From: Aggregatibacter actinomycetemcomitans DSM 8324
GTDB taxonomy: Bacteria; Pseudomonadota; Gammaproteobacteria; Enterobacterales; Pasteurellaceae
Direction of reading: 5' to 3'
Assembly: GCF_000372365.1 (NCBI RefSeq)
Contig: NZ_AQUU01000003.1
Coordinates: 108,619 to 172,618 of the forward strand
DNA: 64,000 nucleotides
The notes under the pieces are model-generated. The model was not told where the DNA came from and ran no database searches. It worked only from the letters and a program-made list of their open reading frames with translations. Below are positions 29,431 to 37,429 of this stretch, one piece after another; positions within the stretch are counted from its first letter, which is position 1; the number at the start of each line of letters is the position of its first letter. The position numbers were made by a program, and so were the translations under genes.

Positions 29431-30429
29431 ATGAATAAAAATAAACGTCCTACCTTACAAGACATTGCCGATTATCTTGGCATCACGAAAATGACCATCA
29501 GCCGCTATTTGCGCAATCCCGATTCCGTGGCGAACGGCACGCAGGCGCGTATTGCGGAAGCCATTGAACGTTTCGGTTACATTCCTAATCGCGCGCCGGA
29601 TATTTTGTCGAATGCCAAGAGTCGGGCAATCGGCGTGTTGGTACCGTCGCTGACCAACCAGGTGTTCGCCAATGTGATTCGTGGTATTGAACAGGTGACC
29701 GATAAAGCGGGCTATCAAACCATGTTAGCGCACTATGGCTACAGCGAAGAAAAAGAAGAGCAGCGCATTGAAAGCCTGCTTTCCTATAACGTGGACGGCA
29801 TTATTTTGTCGGAAAGTCATCATTCCGAAAGAACCAAAAAAATGCTGAAAATAGCGAATATTCCAGTGATTGAAATTATGGATACGACCGAAGTGGGCAT
29901 TCAGCAAGTCGTCGGCTTTGATAATATTGCGGCGGCACAGGCCATGGTGGAAACCATGATTAATCGCGGACATCGCAATGTGGCATATTTTGCTGCCCGT
30001 CAGGACAAACGCACCCGATTACGTCAACAGGGCTATGAAAATGCCATGACAAAGCATCAATTAACGCCACAGGTGATCGCCACCAAAGCGCATTCTTCTT
30101 TTACCTTGGGCGGAGAATTGTTACATCAGGCGCTCGCCAAATTTCCACAGTTGGACGGTATTTTTTGCACCAATGATGACATCGCCATCGGCGCGATTTT
30201 CGAATGCCGGCGTTTAGGTATTAAGGTTCCTGCACAAATCGCCGTGGCAGGCTTTCACGGACACGACGTGGGGCAATCCATCACGCCGCAACTTGCCACG
30301 GTCATCACCCCGCGTCTGGAAATCGGGCGAATTGCCGCGCAGGAATTACTGGCGCGCATTAACGATATTCCGGCGCAAAGTGCGATTATTAACTTGGGTT
30401 ATCAGATTCATTTGGGCGAAAGCATTTAA
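29431..30429 (+). CDS. gntR: Gluconate operon repressor, LacI family
   Basis: 332 residues. An N-terminal helix-turn-helix (about 8-28, LQDIADYLGITKMTISRYL) and the hinge (YIPNRAPDILSNAKSRAIGVL) precede a periplasmic-binding-protein-like sensor domain. The sequence closely follows E. coli GntR throughout (SLTNQVFANVIRGIEQVTD, GYQTMLAHYGY, CTNDDIAIGAIFECRRLG). It should bind the two TGTTAYCGRTAACA operators in the gntK-gntT divergent region and release them with gluconate. The ATG at 29431 has no obvious ribosome binding site. It converges on gntK. Confidence 0.93.
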   Translation: MNKNKRPTLQDIADYLGITKMTISRYLRNPDSVANGTQARIAEAIERFGYIPNRAPDILSNAKSRAIGVLVPSLTNQVFANVIRGIEQVTDKAGYQTMLAHYGYSEEKEEQRIESLLSYNVDGIILSESHHSERTKKMLKIANIPVIEIMDTTEVGIQQVVGFDNIAAAQAMVETMINRGHRNVAYFAARQDKRTRLRQQGYENAMTKHQLTPQVIATKAHSSFTLGGELLHQALAKFPQLDGIFCTNDDIAIGAIFECRRLGIKVPAQIAVAGFHGHDVGQSITPQLATVITPRLEIGRIAAQELLARINDIPAQSAIINLGYQIHLGESI

Positions 30430-30495
30430 AAGTGCGGTAATTTTTTCAAGCGTTTTTCAATCGCAAAAACACTTAGAAAAACAACCGCACTTTTT
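30428..30495. terminator. Bidirectional terminator between gntR and gntK
   Basis: AAAAGTGCGGT (30428-30438) pairs with ACCGCACTTTTT (30484-30495); the loop includes a second inverted pair (AGCGTTTTTC/GCAAAAACAC region). It serves the convergent ends of gntR and gntK. Confidence 0.65.
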
Positions 30496-30498
30496 GCC

Positions 30499-31017
30499 TT
30501 AGGAAAGATAAGGTTTCAGTGCCTGAACGCAACGCTCGACGACCTCTTCAAAAGAGGCATCAATATCAGCGGGAATGACATCCGGTTCATCTGCTCCTGG
30601 CACTTCCAGTGTATCAAATTGGCTTTTCAACATGGATTCTTTCATATAATGCCCTTTGCGTTGGCGCATACGTTCCAGAATCACATCATAAGATCCTTGT
30701 AAAAAGAGAAACTTCACGTTGCGGTTGCCGTCACGGATTTGGTCACGATATTTCTTCTTGAGGGCGGAACAAACGATAATGCCCACCTCGCTTTTTTGCT
30801 CCAAACTAAAGGCGGCATCCCGAATACGCTCCAACCAAGGCGCCCGATCTTCATCATTGAGCGGATGTCCTTCGCCCATTTTTATGATATTGGCGCGCGG
30901 GTGCAGATCATCGCCATCAATCAGTTTTATCCCCAAACGACGTGCTACTTCCGTCCCCACTGATGTTTTTCCTGTACTGGAAACTCCCATTAAAATAATG
31001 CTTTTGCCTGTTGCCAT
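30499..31017 (-). CDS. gntK: Gluconokinase
   Basis: 172 residues, the usual GntK length. It phosphorylates gluconate to 6-phosphogluconate using ATP. The P-loop is GVSSTGKTSVG (residues 11-21); DGDDLHPRANIIKMGEGHPL is the gluconate-binding segment (core DGDDLHPRANI), and CSALKKKYRDQIR follows. The ATG at 31017 has AAAGGAAATC upstream. It diverges from gntT across a 217-bp region with a CRP site and two GntR operators. Confidence 0.95.
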   Translation of the reverse strand: MATGKSIILMGVSSTGKTSVGTEVARRLGIKLIDGDDLHPRANIIKMGEGHPLNDEDRAPWLERIRDAAFSLEQKSEVGIIVCSALKKKYRDQIRDGNRNVKFLFLQGSYDVILERMRQRKGHYMKESMLKSQFDTLEVPGADEPDVIPADIDASFEEVVERCVQALKPYLS

Positions 31018-31068
31018 TGTGATTTCCTTTTTCGTGAAATTCTGAATCAGCTTAGCTTAACGTAAAAA

Positions 31069-31082
31069 TGTTATCGGTAACA
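31069..31082. promoter_or_regulatory. GntR operator, gntK side
   Basis: TGTTATCGGTAACA is a near-perfect palindrome and the exact reverse complement of the site at 31200-31213. It lies 52 bp upstream of the gntK start, where a LacI-family repressor would block transcription. Confidence 0.75.
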
Positions 31083-31141
31083 ATATTTATATGATAAAAA
31101 ATGCCATTCATTGCTGAATATGTCGCATAAATATAATTTTT

Positions 31142-31157
31142 TGTGATTGTGATCACA
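31142..31157. promoter_or_regulatory. CRP-binding site in the gntK-gntT divergent region
   Basis: TGTGATTGTGATCACA is a full match to the CRP consensus TGTGA-N6-TCACA. It sits between the two GntR operators and could activate either direction, tying gluconate use to cAMP. Confidence 0.8.
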
Positions 31158-31199
31158 TTTTTAAACGCTGTTTATTTACCAAAAGTCGGCAAAAAGGTA

Positions 31200-31213
31200 T
31201 GTTACCGATAACA
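31200..31213. promoter_or_regulatory. GntR operator, gntT side
   Basis: TGTTACCGATAACA, 21 bp before the gntT ATG, mirrors the operator on the gntK side. A start site placed about 41 bp downstream of the CRP centre would lie just before it. Confidence 0.75.
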
Positions 31214-31234
31214 TTATCAACATAAGGAATTATT

Positions 31235-32584
31235 ATGTTAATTTTTATTATGATCGCAGCAGTGCTTTTACTTCTGCTATTAATTATCAAATTTAAAATG
31301 CATGCCTTTGTGGCGTTAATTTTAGTCAGTTTATTGACCGCACTTGCTGCAGGAATTGCCGTGGATAAAATCCTGCCGACCATGTTAACCGGCTTCGGTA
31401 ACACCTTGGCGTCTGTAGCGTTATTAGTCGGTTTGGGCACCATGATCGGGCGTTTATTGGAAGTCACCGGCGGGGCAAAAGTGCTTGCGGATACGTTGAT
31501 TAATAAATTCGGTGAAAAGAAAGCGCCTTTTGCGCTGGGGATTGCCGCGTTGCTGTTCGGCTTCCCGATTTTCTTTGATGCGGGCTTGGTGGTGATGTTA
31601 CCCATCGTTTTTAGCGTCGCAAAACGTTTCAGTGGTTCCGTCTTACGTTATGCCTTCCCGGTTGCCGGTGCTTTTGCGGTCATGCACGCGTTTTTACCGC
31701 CGCATCCGGGTCCGGTGGCTTCCGGTGATTTGCTCGGCGTGAATATGGGCTTGATGGTGATTGTTGGCTTAATTTGCGCGATCCCGACCTGGTACATCGG
31801 TACTTATTTGTTCAGTATGTACATCAGCAAAAAGTTTTTTGTTGAATTGCCGAAGACCTTTTTGAACACCGCCGCCATCAGTGAAACCGCCGTGCAAAAT
31901 CCACCGGCGTTTGGGCGCGTTCTGTTTATTTTGGTTTTACCGATTTTCCTTATTTTGTTTGATACCGGGTTAAATGCTCTCAGTGTGGCAAAAGTGATTG
32001 ACGGTTCTTCCTTGTGGGTCGAAAGCCTGCGCCTCATCGGCAAAACCCCGATCGCGTTATTAATCACATTATTAATTGCCATTGCCTTATTGCGCGGAGA
32101 ACGCAGTTATGAACAAATCGAAAGTCTTTGTAACAGTGCCTTGGGTCCGATTTGCTCCATTATTTTAGTGACCGGTGCGGGCGGTATGTTCGGGGGCGTA
32201 TTGCGCGCCAGCGGCATCGGCGATGAGTTATCCGCCATGTTGTCAAATACCGGTATGCCGATCATCATCGCCGCCTTTATTATTTCCATGGCATTGCGCG
32301 TGGCACAAGGTTCGGCAACGGTAGCCCTGACTACCGCAGCCGCATTAATCGCCCCAACCGTTGCCGCCGCAACCGATCTCAGCCAATTGGATTTATGTTT
32401 TATCGTGATTGCCATTGCCTCCGGCGCCACTGTATTCTCCCATGTGAACGACAGCGGTTTCTGGTTAATGAGCCGTTTCTTGGAAATGGATACCAAAACC
32501 ACCTTAAAAACCTGGACCATGTTGGAAACTTCCATCGGCTTCGTCGGTTTTATCATCGCCTTAATCGGTAGCATCATTTTCTAA
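31235..32584 (+). CDS. gntT: Gluconate:H+ symporter, GntP family
   Basis: 449 residues with about 12-14 hydrophobic segments. It is a member of the GntP family that imports gluconate with protons. LLVGLGTMIGRLLEVTGGA (core GTMIGRLLEVTGG), GFPIFFDAGLVVMLP, LPPHPGPVA and the late VNDSGFWLMSRFLEM are conserved. By length and context it could equally be named gntU; substrate assignment rests on the neighbouring gntK and gntR. RBS AAGGAATTATT precedes the ATG, and a terminator follows the stop. Confidence 0.92.
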   Translation: MLIFIMIAAVLLLLLLIIKFKMHAFVALILVSLLTALAAGIAVDKILPTMLTGFGNTLASVALLVGLGTMIGRLLEVTGGAKVLADTLINKFGEKKAPFALGIAALLFGFPIFFDAGLVVMLPIVFSVAKRFSGSVLRYAFPVAGAFAVMHAFLPPHPGPVASGDLLGVNMGLMVIVGLICAIPTWYIGTYLFSMYISKKFFVELPKTFLNTAAISETAVQNPPAFGRVLFILVLPIFLILFDTGLNALSVAKVIDGSSLWVESLRLIGKTPIALLITLLIAIALLRGERSYEQIESLCNSALGPICSIILVTGAGGMFGGVLRASGIGDELSAMLSNTGMPIIIAAFIISMALRVAQGSATVALTTAAALIAPTVAAATDLSQLDLCFIVIAIASGATVFSHVNDSGFWLMSRFLEMDTKTTLKTWTMLETSIGFVGFIIALIGSIIF

Positions 32585-32599
32585 CTTTATTTATTCACT

Positions 32600-32627
32600 A
32601 AAAGCGCATCATCATGGTGCGCTTTTT
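32600..32627 (+). terminator. Rho-independent terminator after gntT
   Basis: AAAAGCGCA and TGCGCTTTTT form a 9-bp stem with a 9-nt loop and end in five Ts. Confidence 0.85.
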
Positions 32628-32683
32628 CATTTCAAAAACACCGGCAAAAACGACCGCACTTTTTCTCCATTCCTTTTCTTTCA

Positions 32684-32711
32684 TTGTATTTTGAGGAGAA
32701 ATCGCTATAAT
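32684..32711 (+). promoter_or_regulatory. uvrD promoter
   Basis: TTGTAT (-35, 32684-32689) and a consensus TATAAT (-10, 32706-32711) are separated by 16 bp, upstream of uvrD. The LexA box directly follows the -10 element. Confidence 0.65.
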
Positions 32712-32716
32712 TCAGC

Positions 32717-32732
32717 CTGTACAAAAAAACAG
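32717..32732. promoter_or_regulatory. LexA (SOS) box of uvrD
   Basis: CTGTACAAAAAAACAG fits CTGT-N8-ACAG exactly and overlaps the expected transcription start, 20 bp before the uvrD ATG. It predicts DNA-damage induction of uvrD, as in E. coli. Confidence 0.75.
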
Positions 32733-32751
32733 TATTAATGAGTGATAAGGT

Positions 32752-34926
32752 ATGGATTTTGCAGAATTATTAGACGGGCTGAACGATAAACAACGGGAGG
32801 CGGTGAGTGCGCCCTTGGGGAATTATTTGGTGCTGGCGGGGGCGGGGAGCGGTAAAACCCGCGTGCTGACAAACCGTATCGCGTGGTTGATTGGGGTTGA
32901 AGGCATTTCCGAGGGCAGTATTATGGCGGTGACCTTTACCAACAAAGCCGCCGCAGAAATGCGTCATCGTATTGAATCCGTGTTATCCGATGGCAATCAA
33001 CGCCTGTTCGGTATGTGGGTCGGCACCTTTCACAGCATTGCCCATCGATTGCTGCGCGCCCATCACCTTGACGCGGATTTGCCGCAGGATTTCCAGATTT
33101 TGGATTCGGAAGATCAGCTGCGTTTAATCAAACGCTTAATGAAACTGCACAGTTTCGACGAAAAAAGTTTCCCGCCGAAGCAAGCTTGTTGGTACATCAA
33201 TAATAAAAAAGACGAAGGGCTGCGCCCGAATCAAATTGATGATCATAATGATCGTCAGGAACGCGAATGGATCAAAATTTATCAAATTTATCAGGATGCC
33301 TGTGATCGTGCCGGGCTGGTGGATTTTGCCGAAATTTTATTACGTTCTTACGAACTTTTTTTACACAAGCCGCTGATTTTGCAACGTTATCAACAACGTT
33401 TTCAGCATATTTTGGTGGATGAGTTCCAAGATACCAACAAGATTCAATATGAATGGATTCGCTTGCTGGCAGGTAAAACCGGAAAAGTGATGATTGTGGG
33501 TGATGACGACCAGTCTATTTACGGCTGGCGCGGTGCAAAAATTGAGAATATTCAGCTGTTTTTAAAGGATTTTGCCAACGCACAAACCATTCGTCTGGAA
33601 CAAAATTACCGTTCCACCATGAACATTTTGCAAGCCGCCAATGAATTGATCGTCAACAACAGCAATCGCTTGGGGAAAAATTTGTGGTCGGAAGGCAATC
33701 AGGGCGAACCGGTGGGCATTTATGCCGCTTTCAATGAATTGGATGAAGCATTGTTTGTGGCTTCGCAAATCAAGACTTGGGTTGAAGACGGCGGCAAATT
33801 AAATGATTGTGCCATTTTATACCGAAGCAACAGCCAGTCACGGGTCATTGAAGAAGCGCTGATTCGTTCGCAAATTCCGTATCGTATTTACGGCGGGATG
33901 CGTTTCTTTGAACGGCAGGAAATTAAAGATGCCTTGGCTTATTTGCGCTTAATTGCCAATCGACAGGACGATGCCGCCTTTGAGCGGGTCATTAATACGC
34001 CACCGCGTGGCATTGGCGATCGTACGTTGGATACTTTGCGCAATCTTACCCGTGAACATCAAATCACCTTATGGCAAGCCACCAACTTAGCGCTTCAGGA
34101 GAACAAACTCGCCGGACGCGCCGCCACAGCGTTGTTGCGCTTTATGGAGTTAATTAATTCTTTGCAGCGGGACACGGAAGAAATGCCGCTGTTTGCGCAA
34201 ACGGATTTTGTGATTAAACATTCCGGCTTGTATCAAATGTACAAACAGGAAAAGGGCGAAAAAGGGGAGGTGCGTATTGAAAACCTGGAAGAATTGGTGT
34301 CTGCCGCCCGTGAATTTATCAAACCTGAAGACGCGGAAGATATGACGGATCTGACGGCATTTTTAACTCACGCTTCATTGGAGGCGGGCGAGGAGCAGGC
34401 TGCGCCACATCAGGCTTGCGTCGAAATGATGACGCTGCATTCGGTAAAAGGCTTGGAGTTTCCGCGTGTTTTCATGATTGGCGTGGAAGAAGGATTATTC
34501 CCGAGTTTCCGTTCTTTTGAAGAAGCGGGGCGTCTGGAAGAAGAGCGCCGTTTGGCATACGTCGGGATTACTCGCGCCAAGCAGAAACTCACCATTTCTT
34601 ATGCGGAAAGCCGCCGTTTATATGGCAAGGAAGAACGTCATTTGCCTTCCCGTTTTATCACCGAATTACCCCAGCAATGTTTGCAGGAAATCCGTTTACG
34701 CGGTACCGTTACCCGTGCGTTAAATCAAGCGAAAATCGGAAGTGTTGCGCCGGTTGTAGGGGGAAGCGAATGGAAAATGGGGCAGAAAGTGAAACACGAA
34801 AAATTCGGTTTCGGTACGGTGATCAATGTGGAAGGTGCAGACAACAATTTACGCCTGCAAATTGCTTTCCAGAATCAGGGCATTAAATGGTTGATTGCCC
34901 ATTTGGCGAAGTTGGAGAAAGTATAA
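32752..34926 (+). CDS. uvrD: DNA helicase II
   Basis: 724 residues (E. coli UvrD 720). This superfamily 1A 3'-5' helicase removes the incised strand in nucleotide excision repair and the nicked strand in mismatch repair. Motifs seen: Walker A AGAGSGKTRVL (~31), DEFQDTN (motif II, ~222), GDDDQSIYGWRGA (III), QNYRS (IV), MTLHSVKGLEFPRVF (V) and YVGITRAKQKL (VI). The C-terminal ~50 residues, with VKHEKFGFGTVINVEG, form the Tudor-like domain that contacts RNA polymerase or UvrB. The start fits the family N-terminus (MDFAELLDGLNDKQREAV). Confidence 0.97.
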   Translation: MDFAELLDGLNDKQREAVSAPLGNYLVLAGAGSGKTRVLTNRIAWLIGVEGISEGSIMAVTFTNKAAAEMRHRIESVLSDGNQRLFGMWVGTFHSIAHRLLRAHHLDADLPQDFQILDSEDQLRLIKRLMKLHSFDEKSFPPKQACWYINNKKDEGLRPNQIDDHNDRQEREWIKIYQIYQDACDRAGLVDFAEILLRSYELFLHKPLILQRYQQRFQHILVDEFQDTNKIQYEWIRLLAGKTGKVMIVGDDDQSIYGWRGAKIENIQLFLKDFANAQTIRLEQNYRSTMNILQAANELIVNNSNRLGKNLWSEGNQGEPVGIYAAFNELDEALFVASQIKTWVEDGGKLNDCAILYRSNSQSRVIEEALIRSQIPYRIYGGMRFFERQEIKDALAYLRLIANRQDDAAFERVINTPPRGIGDRTLDTLRNLTREHQITLWQATNLALQENKLAGRAATALLRFMELINSLQRDTEEMPLFAQTDFVIKHSGLYQMYKQEKGEKGEVRIENLEELVSAAREFIKPEDAEDMTDLTAFLTHASLEAGEEQAAPHQACVEMMTLHSVKGLEFPRVFMIGVEEGLFPSFRSFEEAGRLEEERRLAYVGITRAKQKLTISYAESRRLYGKEERHLPSRFITELPQQCLQEIRLRGTVTRALNQAKIGSVAPVVGGSEWKMGQKVKHEKFGFGTVINVEGADNNLRLQIAFQNQGIKWLIAHLAKLEKV

Positions 34927-35058
34927 TTTTTGCTTTGTTGTCGATGAGAAAAAAGTGCGGTCATAAAAAACAATGTTTTTTAACGTTAGCTTTGACAACG
35001 GCCTCCAAGGGGTGAATAAATTACCTCAGTGATTTATGAATAATTTTACGGGCACTTT

Positions 35059-35886
35059 TTAGGGTATCTGTATTTGCTCGGTTGTCCGCCAAAAGGTTGC
35101 AAATCTGGGTTTACCTTTATTGGTTAAACCGCGATATTTATACGTAATGACGGCGCCGATCGGGGGCGGGTTAATGCGATCATCCAACTTGAAACCCGAA
35201 CCGATTTTGAATTGCCCTCGATGGTTTTCGCAAGTGAGCGATCCCATCACACTTTCAAACTGCCCTTTGCCTTTGTGGTGGGCGACAACGGTGCATTCTT
35301 CGTCAAGTGCGGTCTTTAATTTGAGTATTTGCGAACTACGTTTTCTTTCGTAGGGCGCATTAGGATTGCGAATGACAATGCCTTCGCCTTTGAGCTGTTC
35401 CACCTGGTGCAAAAATTGCTGAATATGTTGTGGGCTCTCAATAGGAATCTGTTCAATAATTTCAATATAGTCGCTTGGGTTTTGCGCCAAATAGGTTTTT
35501 AATTGTGCCAAGCGGGCAAATAAGTTTCCTTCAGCGTCAGGCACATCAAAGACATACAGCTTTAATTTATGCCAGCCTTTGTCCTGATAAGCGCGAACAA
35601 TAGAAGAAATGTCGGCAAATTGATCACGTTGACTAAATAATTCGCCATCAATGGCAAAAGGCGGGAATTTTTCCAGAAAGTAAGTGGGCGGACTAAGTTG
35701 CACGCCACCGCGGGTAAACATTTGTTTGCCGTCCCAGTAGCCGCGTACACCGTCTAATTTTTCGCTCATGACCCATCCTGTCACATTTTGGTTCTTATAG
35801 CTTTATAACAGCATTAAATCCGGTTTTTCTGCGTAACAAAAAAGGCTGAAAAAGCAGAGGGTGAGAAGCAGTTTAAAATGACGCAT
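35059..35886 (-). pseudogene. ligA: ATP-dependent DNA ligase (LigA-type) with an in-frame stop after the leader
   Basis: The small Haemophilus ATP-dependent ligase is about 268 residues and starts with a signal-like leader. Here ATG at 35886 gives MRHFKLLLTLCFFSLFCYAEKPDLMLL (27 residues; hydrophobic core LLLTLCFFSLF), then TAA at 35803-35805, after which the same frame continues SYKNQNVTGWVMSEKLDGVRG to the end. The core is intact: motif I SEKLDGVRGYW with the adenylated Lys, AIDGELF, EGIVIRNP, LKLKTALDEECTV, and a C-terminal OB fold. Translation could restart at GTG 35784 or ATG 35769, giving a 241- or 236-residue ligase without a leader. No frameshift is needed, only one changed codon. Confidence 0.85.
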
Positions 35887-35991
35887 ACGGGTACCTTTAA
35901 ATAAAAAAGGAGCATAGGTAAAGGCGCGCTATAGATAAACAATGCCTGTGAATTTTTGCGACGGCGATCCCAAATCAAAAATGAAAACAAG

Positions 35992-36018
35992 AAAAAATGC
36001 GCTTTGTCTTGGCGCATT
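35992..36018 (-). terminator. Terminator downstream of the elyC-like gene
   Basis: On the minus strand AATGCGC and GCGCATT form a 7-bp stem with a 9-nt loop, followed by TTTTT. It lies 45 bp after the stop of the elyC-like gene. Confidence 0.7.
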
Positions 36019-36062
36019 CTTCGATTTTTTTCGCGGTAAAGTGCGGTCAAAAATCTCGGCGT

Positions 36063-36806
36063 TTATTTTTCTTTCAAATACCCCATCCATTCTTTCAGTA
36101 ATTGCATATTTTTTGCTATGGCGCCGGCTTGTGGGATAAAGTGCATCATATTTAACGAATAAGCCTCAGGGGTAATGCCTTCACCGACACTTGCCGGCAA
36201 CACTTGAAATCCTTGCCCTTCAAACAGCAGTTTGGCTCGCTGCATATGCCATTCATTCGTCACTAAGATGATTTTATTGATGCCTTCTTTTTCCAGCAAT
36301 TGACGGGTATATAACGCATTTTCTTTGGTGGTTAGGGATTTTTCTTCCAGCCACTTGGTCGGCACATGAAAGAAATCCAGCAGTTCCTGTGCGGATACCT
36401 TGGCTTCCGAAGCACCCGTCGGGCTGACACCGCTGATTAATAACGGTAACTGCGTTTCTTTTTGCAAATAAGCAGCGTAACGCAAACGTTCTAATTGCGT
36501 GGCGGAAGAGGCGAGAGGCGCATATAATTCTTTGCTGTCACGCACACCGCCGCCCAGTAACACAATAGCTTGCGCCTGCTTGTAATCCTCTAAGGTTAAA
36601 TGATCTTCCGTCACCAAGCTGTCTTTAAGGATTTGCGCCGTGTAAGGAATGCTGACCACATAAAGAATCAAAATGCCAAGCAAAGCGCATAAACGCCCTA
36701 CGGCTTTGCATCTGATTAATGAAAAAAATAAGGAAAGCAACCATAAAATCAATACGTTAAATGGCGGCAACAGCATAGCGGTGATGAGTTTTTTGAGTTC
36801 GAACAT
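36063..36806 (-). CDS. ElyC/YdcF-type DUF218 envelope protein
   Basis: 247 residues. Two N-terminal hydrophobic segments (about 8-30 and 37-57) are followed by a DUF218 domain: AIVLLGGGVRDS (~80), LLISGVSPTGASEA, SLTTKENALYTRQLL and ILVTNEWHMQRAKLLFEGQG. The architecture matches E. coli ElyC, an inner-membrane factor for envelope integrity and undecaprenyl-phosphate use, although identity is not high enough to fix the name. It lies 12 bp after yoeB in the same direction, so it may share the toxin-antitoxin promoter. Confidence 0.75.
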   Translation of the reverse strand: MFELKKLITAMLLPPFNVLILWLLSLFFSLIRCKAVGRLCALLGILILYVVSIPYTAQILKDSLVTEDHLTLEDYKQAQAIVLLGGGVRDSKELYAPLASSATQLERLRYAAYLQKETQLPLLISGVSPTGASEAKVSAQELLDFFHVPTKWLEEKSLTTKENALYTRQLLEKEGINKIILVTNEWHMQRAKLLFEGQGFQVLPASVGEGITPEAYSLNMMHFIPQAGAIAKNMQLLKEWMGYLKEK

Positions 36807-36818
36807 ATTAAACGTTTT

Positions 36819-37073
36819 TTAGTAGTGATAGCGGCATTGAATAATCGTTAAATGGCTATCCGATACTTGGTATACAAGACGATGCTCTTTATCTATTCTT
36901 CTAGACCAAAACCCGGATAACTGATGTTTTAAAGGTTCAGGATTGCCTAAGCCTTCGAAAGGTGCTCTGGTAATATTTTGGATAAGTTTATTAATGCGCA
37001 ACAACGTCTTTTTATCAACTTGCTGCCAATAAAGATAATCTTCCCAGGCGGTTTCCGTCCAAGCTAAAATCAT
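36819..37073 (-). CDS. yoeB: Toxin YoeB (ribosome-dependent mRNA interferase)
   Basis: 84 residues, identical in length to E. coli YoeB and very similar over the whole chain: AWEDYLYWQQVDKKTLLRIN, PFEGLGNPEPLKHQLSGFWS (quoted in parts), RRIDKEHRLVYQV and the C-terminal CRYHY. The catalytic Glu, Arg and penultimate His of the RelE-like fold are all present, so the toxin should be active. It cleaves mRNA in the ribosomal A site. It overlaps the antitoxin gene by 4 bp. Confidence 0.94.
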   Translation of the reverse strand: MILAWTETAWEDYLYWQQVDKKTLLRINKLIQNITRAPFEGLGNPEPLKHQLSGFWSRRIDKEHRLVYQVSDSHLTIIQCRYHY

Positions 37074-37321
37074 TCCTGGAGTTCCCGTTCGATGATTTTA
37101 CCTGAATTGAGCTGGTCAATAGAGGCTAATAAACGCTCCCTATTTTTTGGACTACGTAATAAATAAGCCGTTTCTTCGTAAGCTGCAAAATCTTCTAAAC
37201 TCATTACAACAGCGTGTTTGCCATTTTGTCTGGTAATCATGACTGGGCTATGATCTGCAACCACCTGATCAAGTGTTGTTGCTAATTCTGCACGGAACGC
37301 AGAATAACTTATTACATTCAT
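37070..37321 (-). CDS. yefM: Antitoxin YefM
   Basis: 83 residues from the ATG at 37321, the length of E. coli YefM; AAGGAG lies 6 bp upstream, and a longer in-frame extension has no support. The N-terminal Phd/YefM DNA-binding fold (MNVISYSAFRAELATTLDQV) is followed by SPVMITRQNGKHAVVMSLED and a flexible C-terminus (SPKNRERLLASIDQL) that wraps YoeB. It represses its own operon, more strongly with YoeB bound. Confidence 0.93.
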   Translation of the reverse strand: MNVISYSAFRAELATTLDQVVADHSPVMITRQNGKHAVVMSLEDFAAYEETAYLLRSPKNRERLLASIDQLNSGKIIERELQE

Positions 37322-37344
37322 GTTATTCTCCTTAATAAAAACAT

Positions 37345-37362
37345 TGTACAGATTATTGCACA
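37345..37362. promoter_or_regulatory. yefM-yoeB operator, two palindrome cores
   Basis: TGTACA (37345-37350) and TGCACA (37357-37362) lie 24 bp or more upstream of yefM with centres 12 bp apart. E. coli yefM-yoeB is repressed through a long and a short palindrome with TGTACA cores at this spacing, so this is probably the autoregulatory site. Confidence 0.6.
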
Positions 37363-37381
37363 ATAAAAAGCTGTCCTCAAT

Positions 37382-37412
37382 AAAAAAGCACACATTTTAT
37401 GATGTATGCTTT
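37382..37412 (-). terminator. Terminator after the pyruvyl-transferase gene
   Basis: Minus strand AAGCATACAT and ATGTGTGCTT form a 10-bp stem (one G-U pair) followed by TTTTTTA. It separates the glycan operon from yefM-yoeB. Confidence 0.7.
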
Positions 37413-37429
37413 CTGAATATAATTTCTAC

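Noticed and set aside
35814..36050. 78-codon minus-strand open frame between the ligase and ElyC-like genes
   Set aside because: It overlaps the ligase leader in another frame and runs through a terminator; composition looks random.
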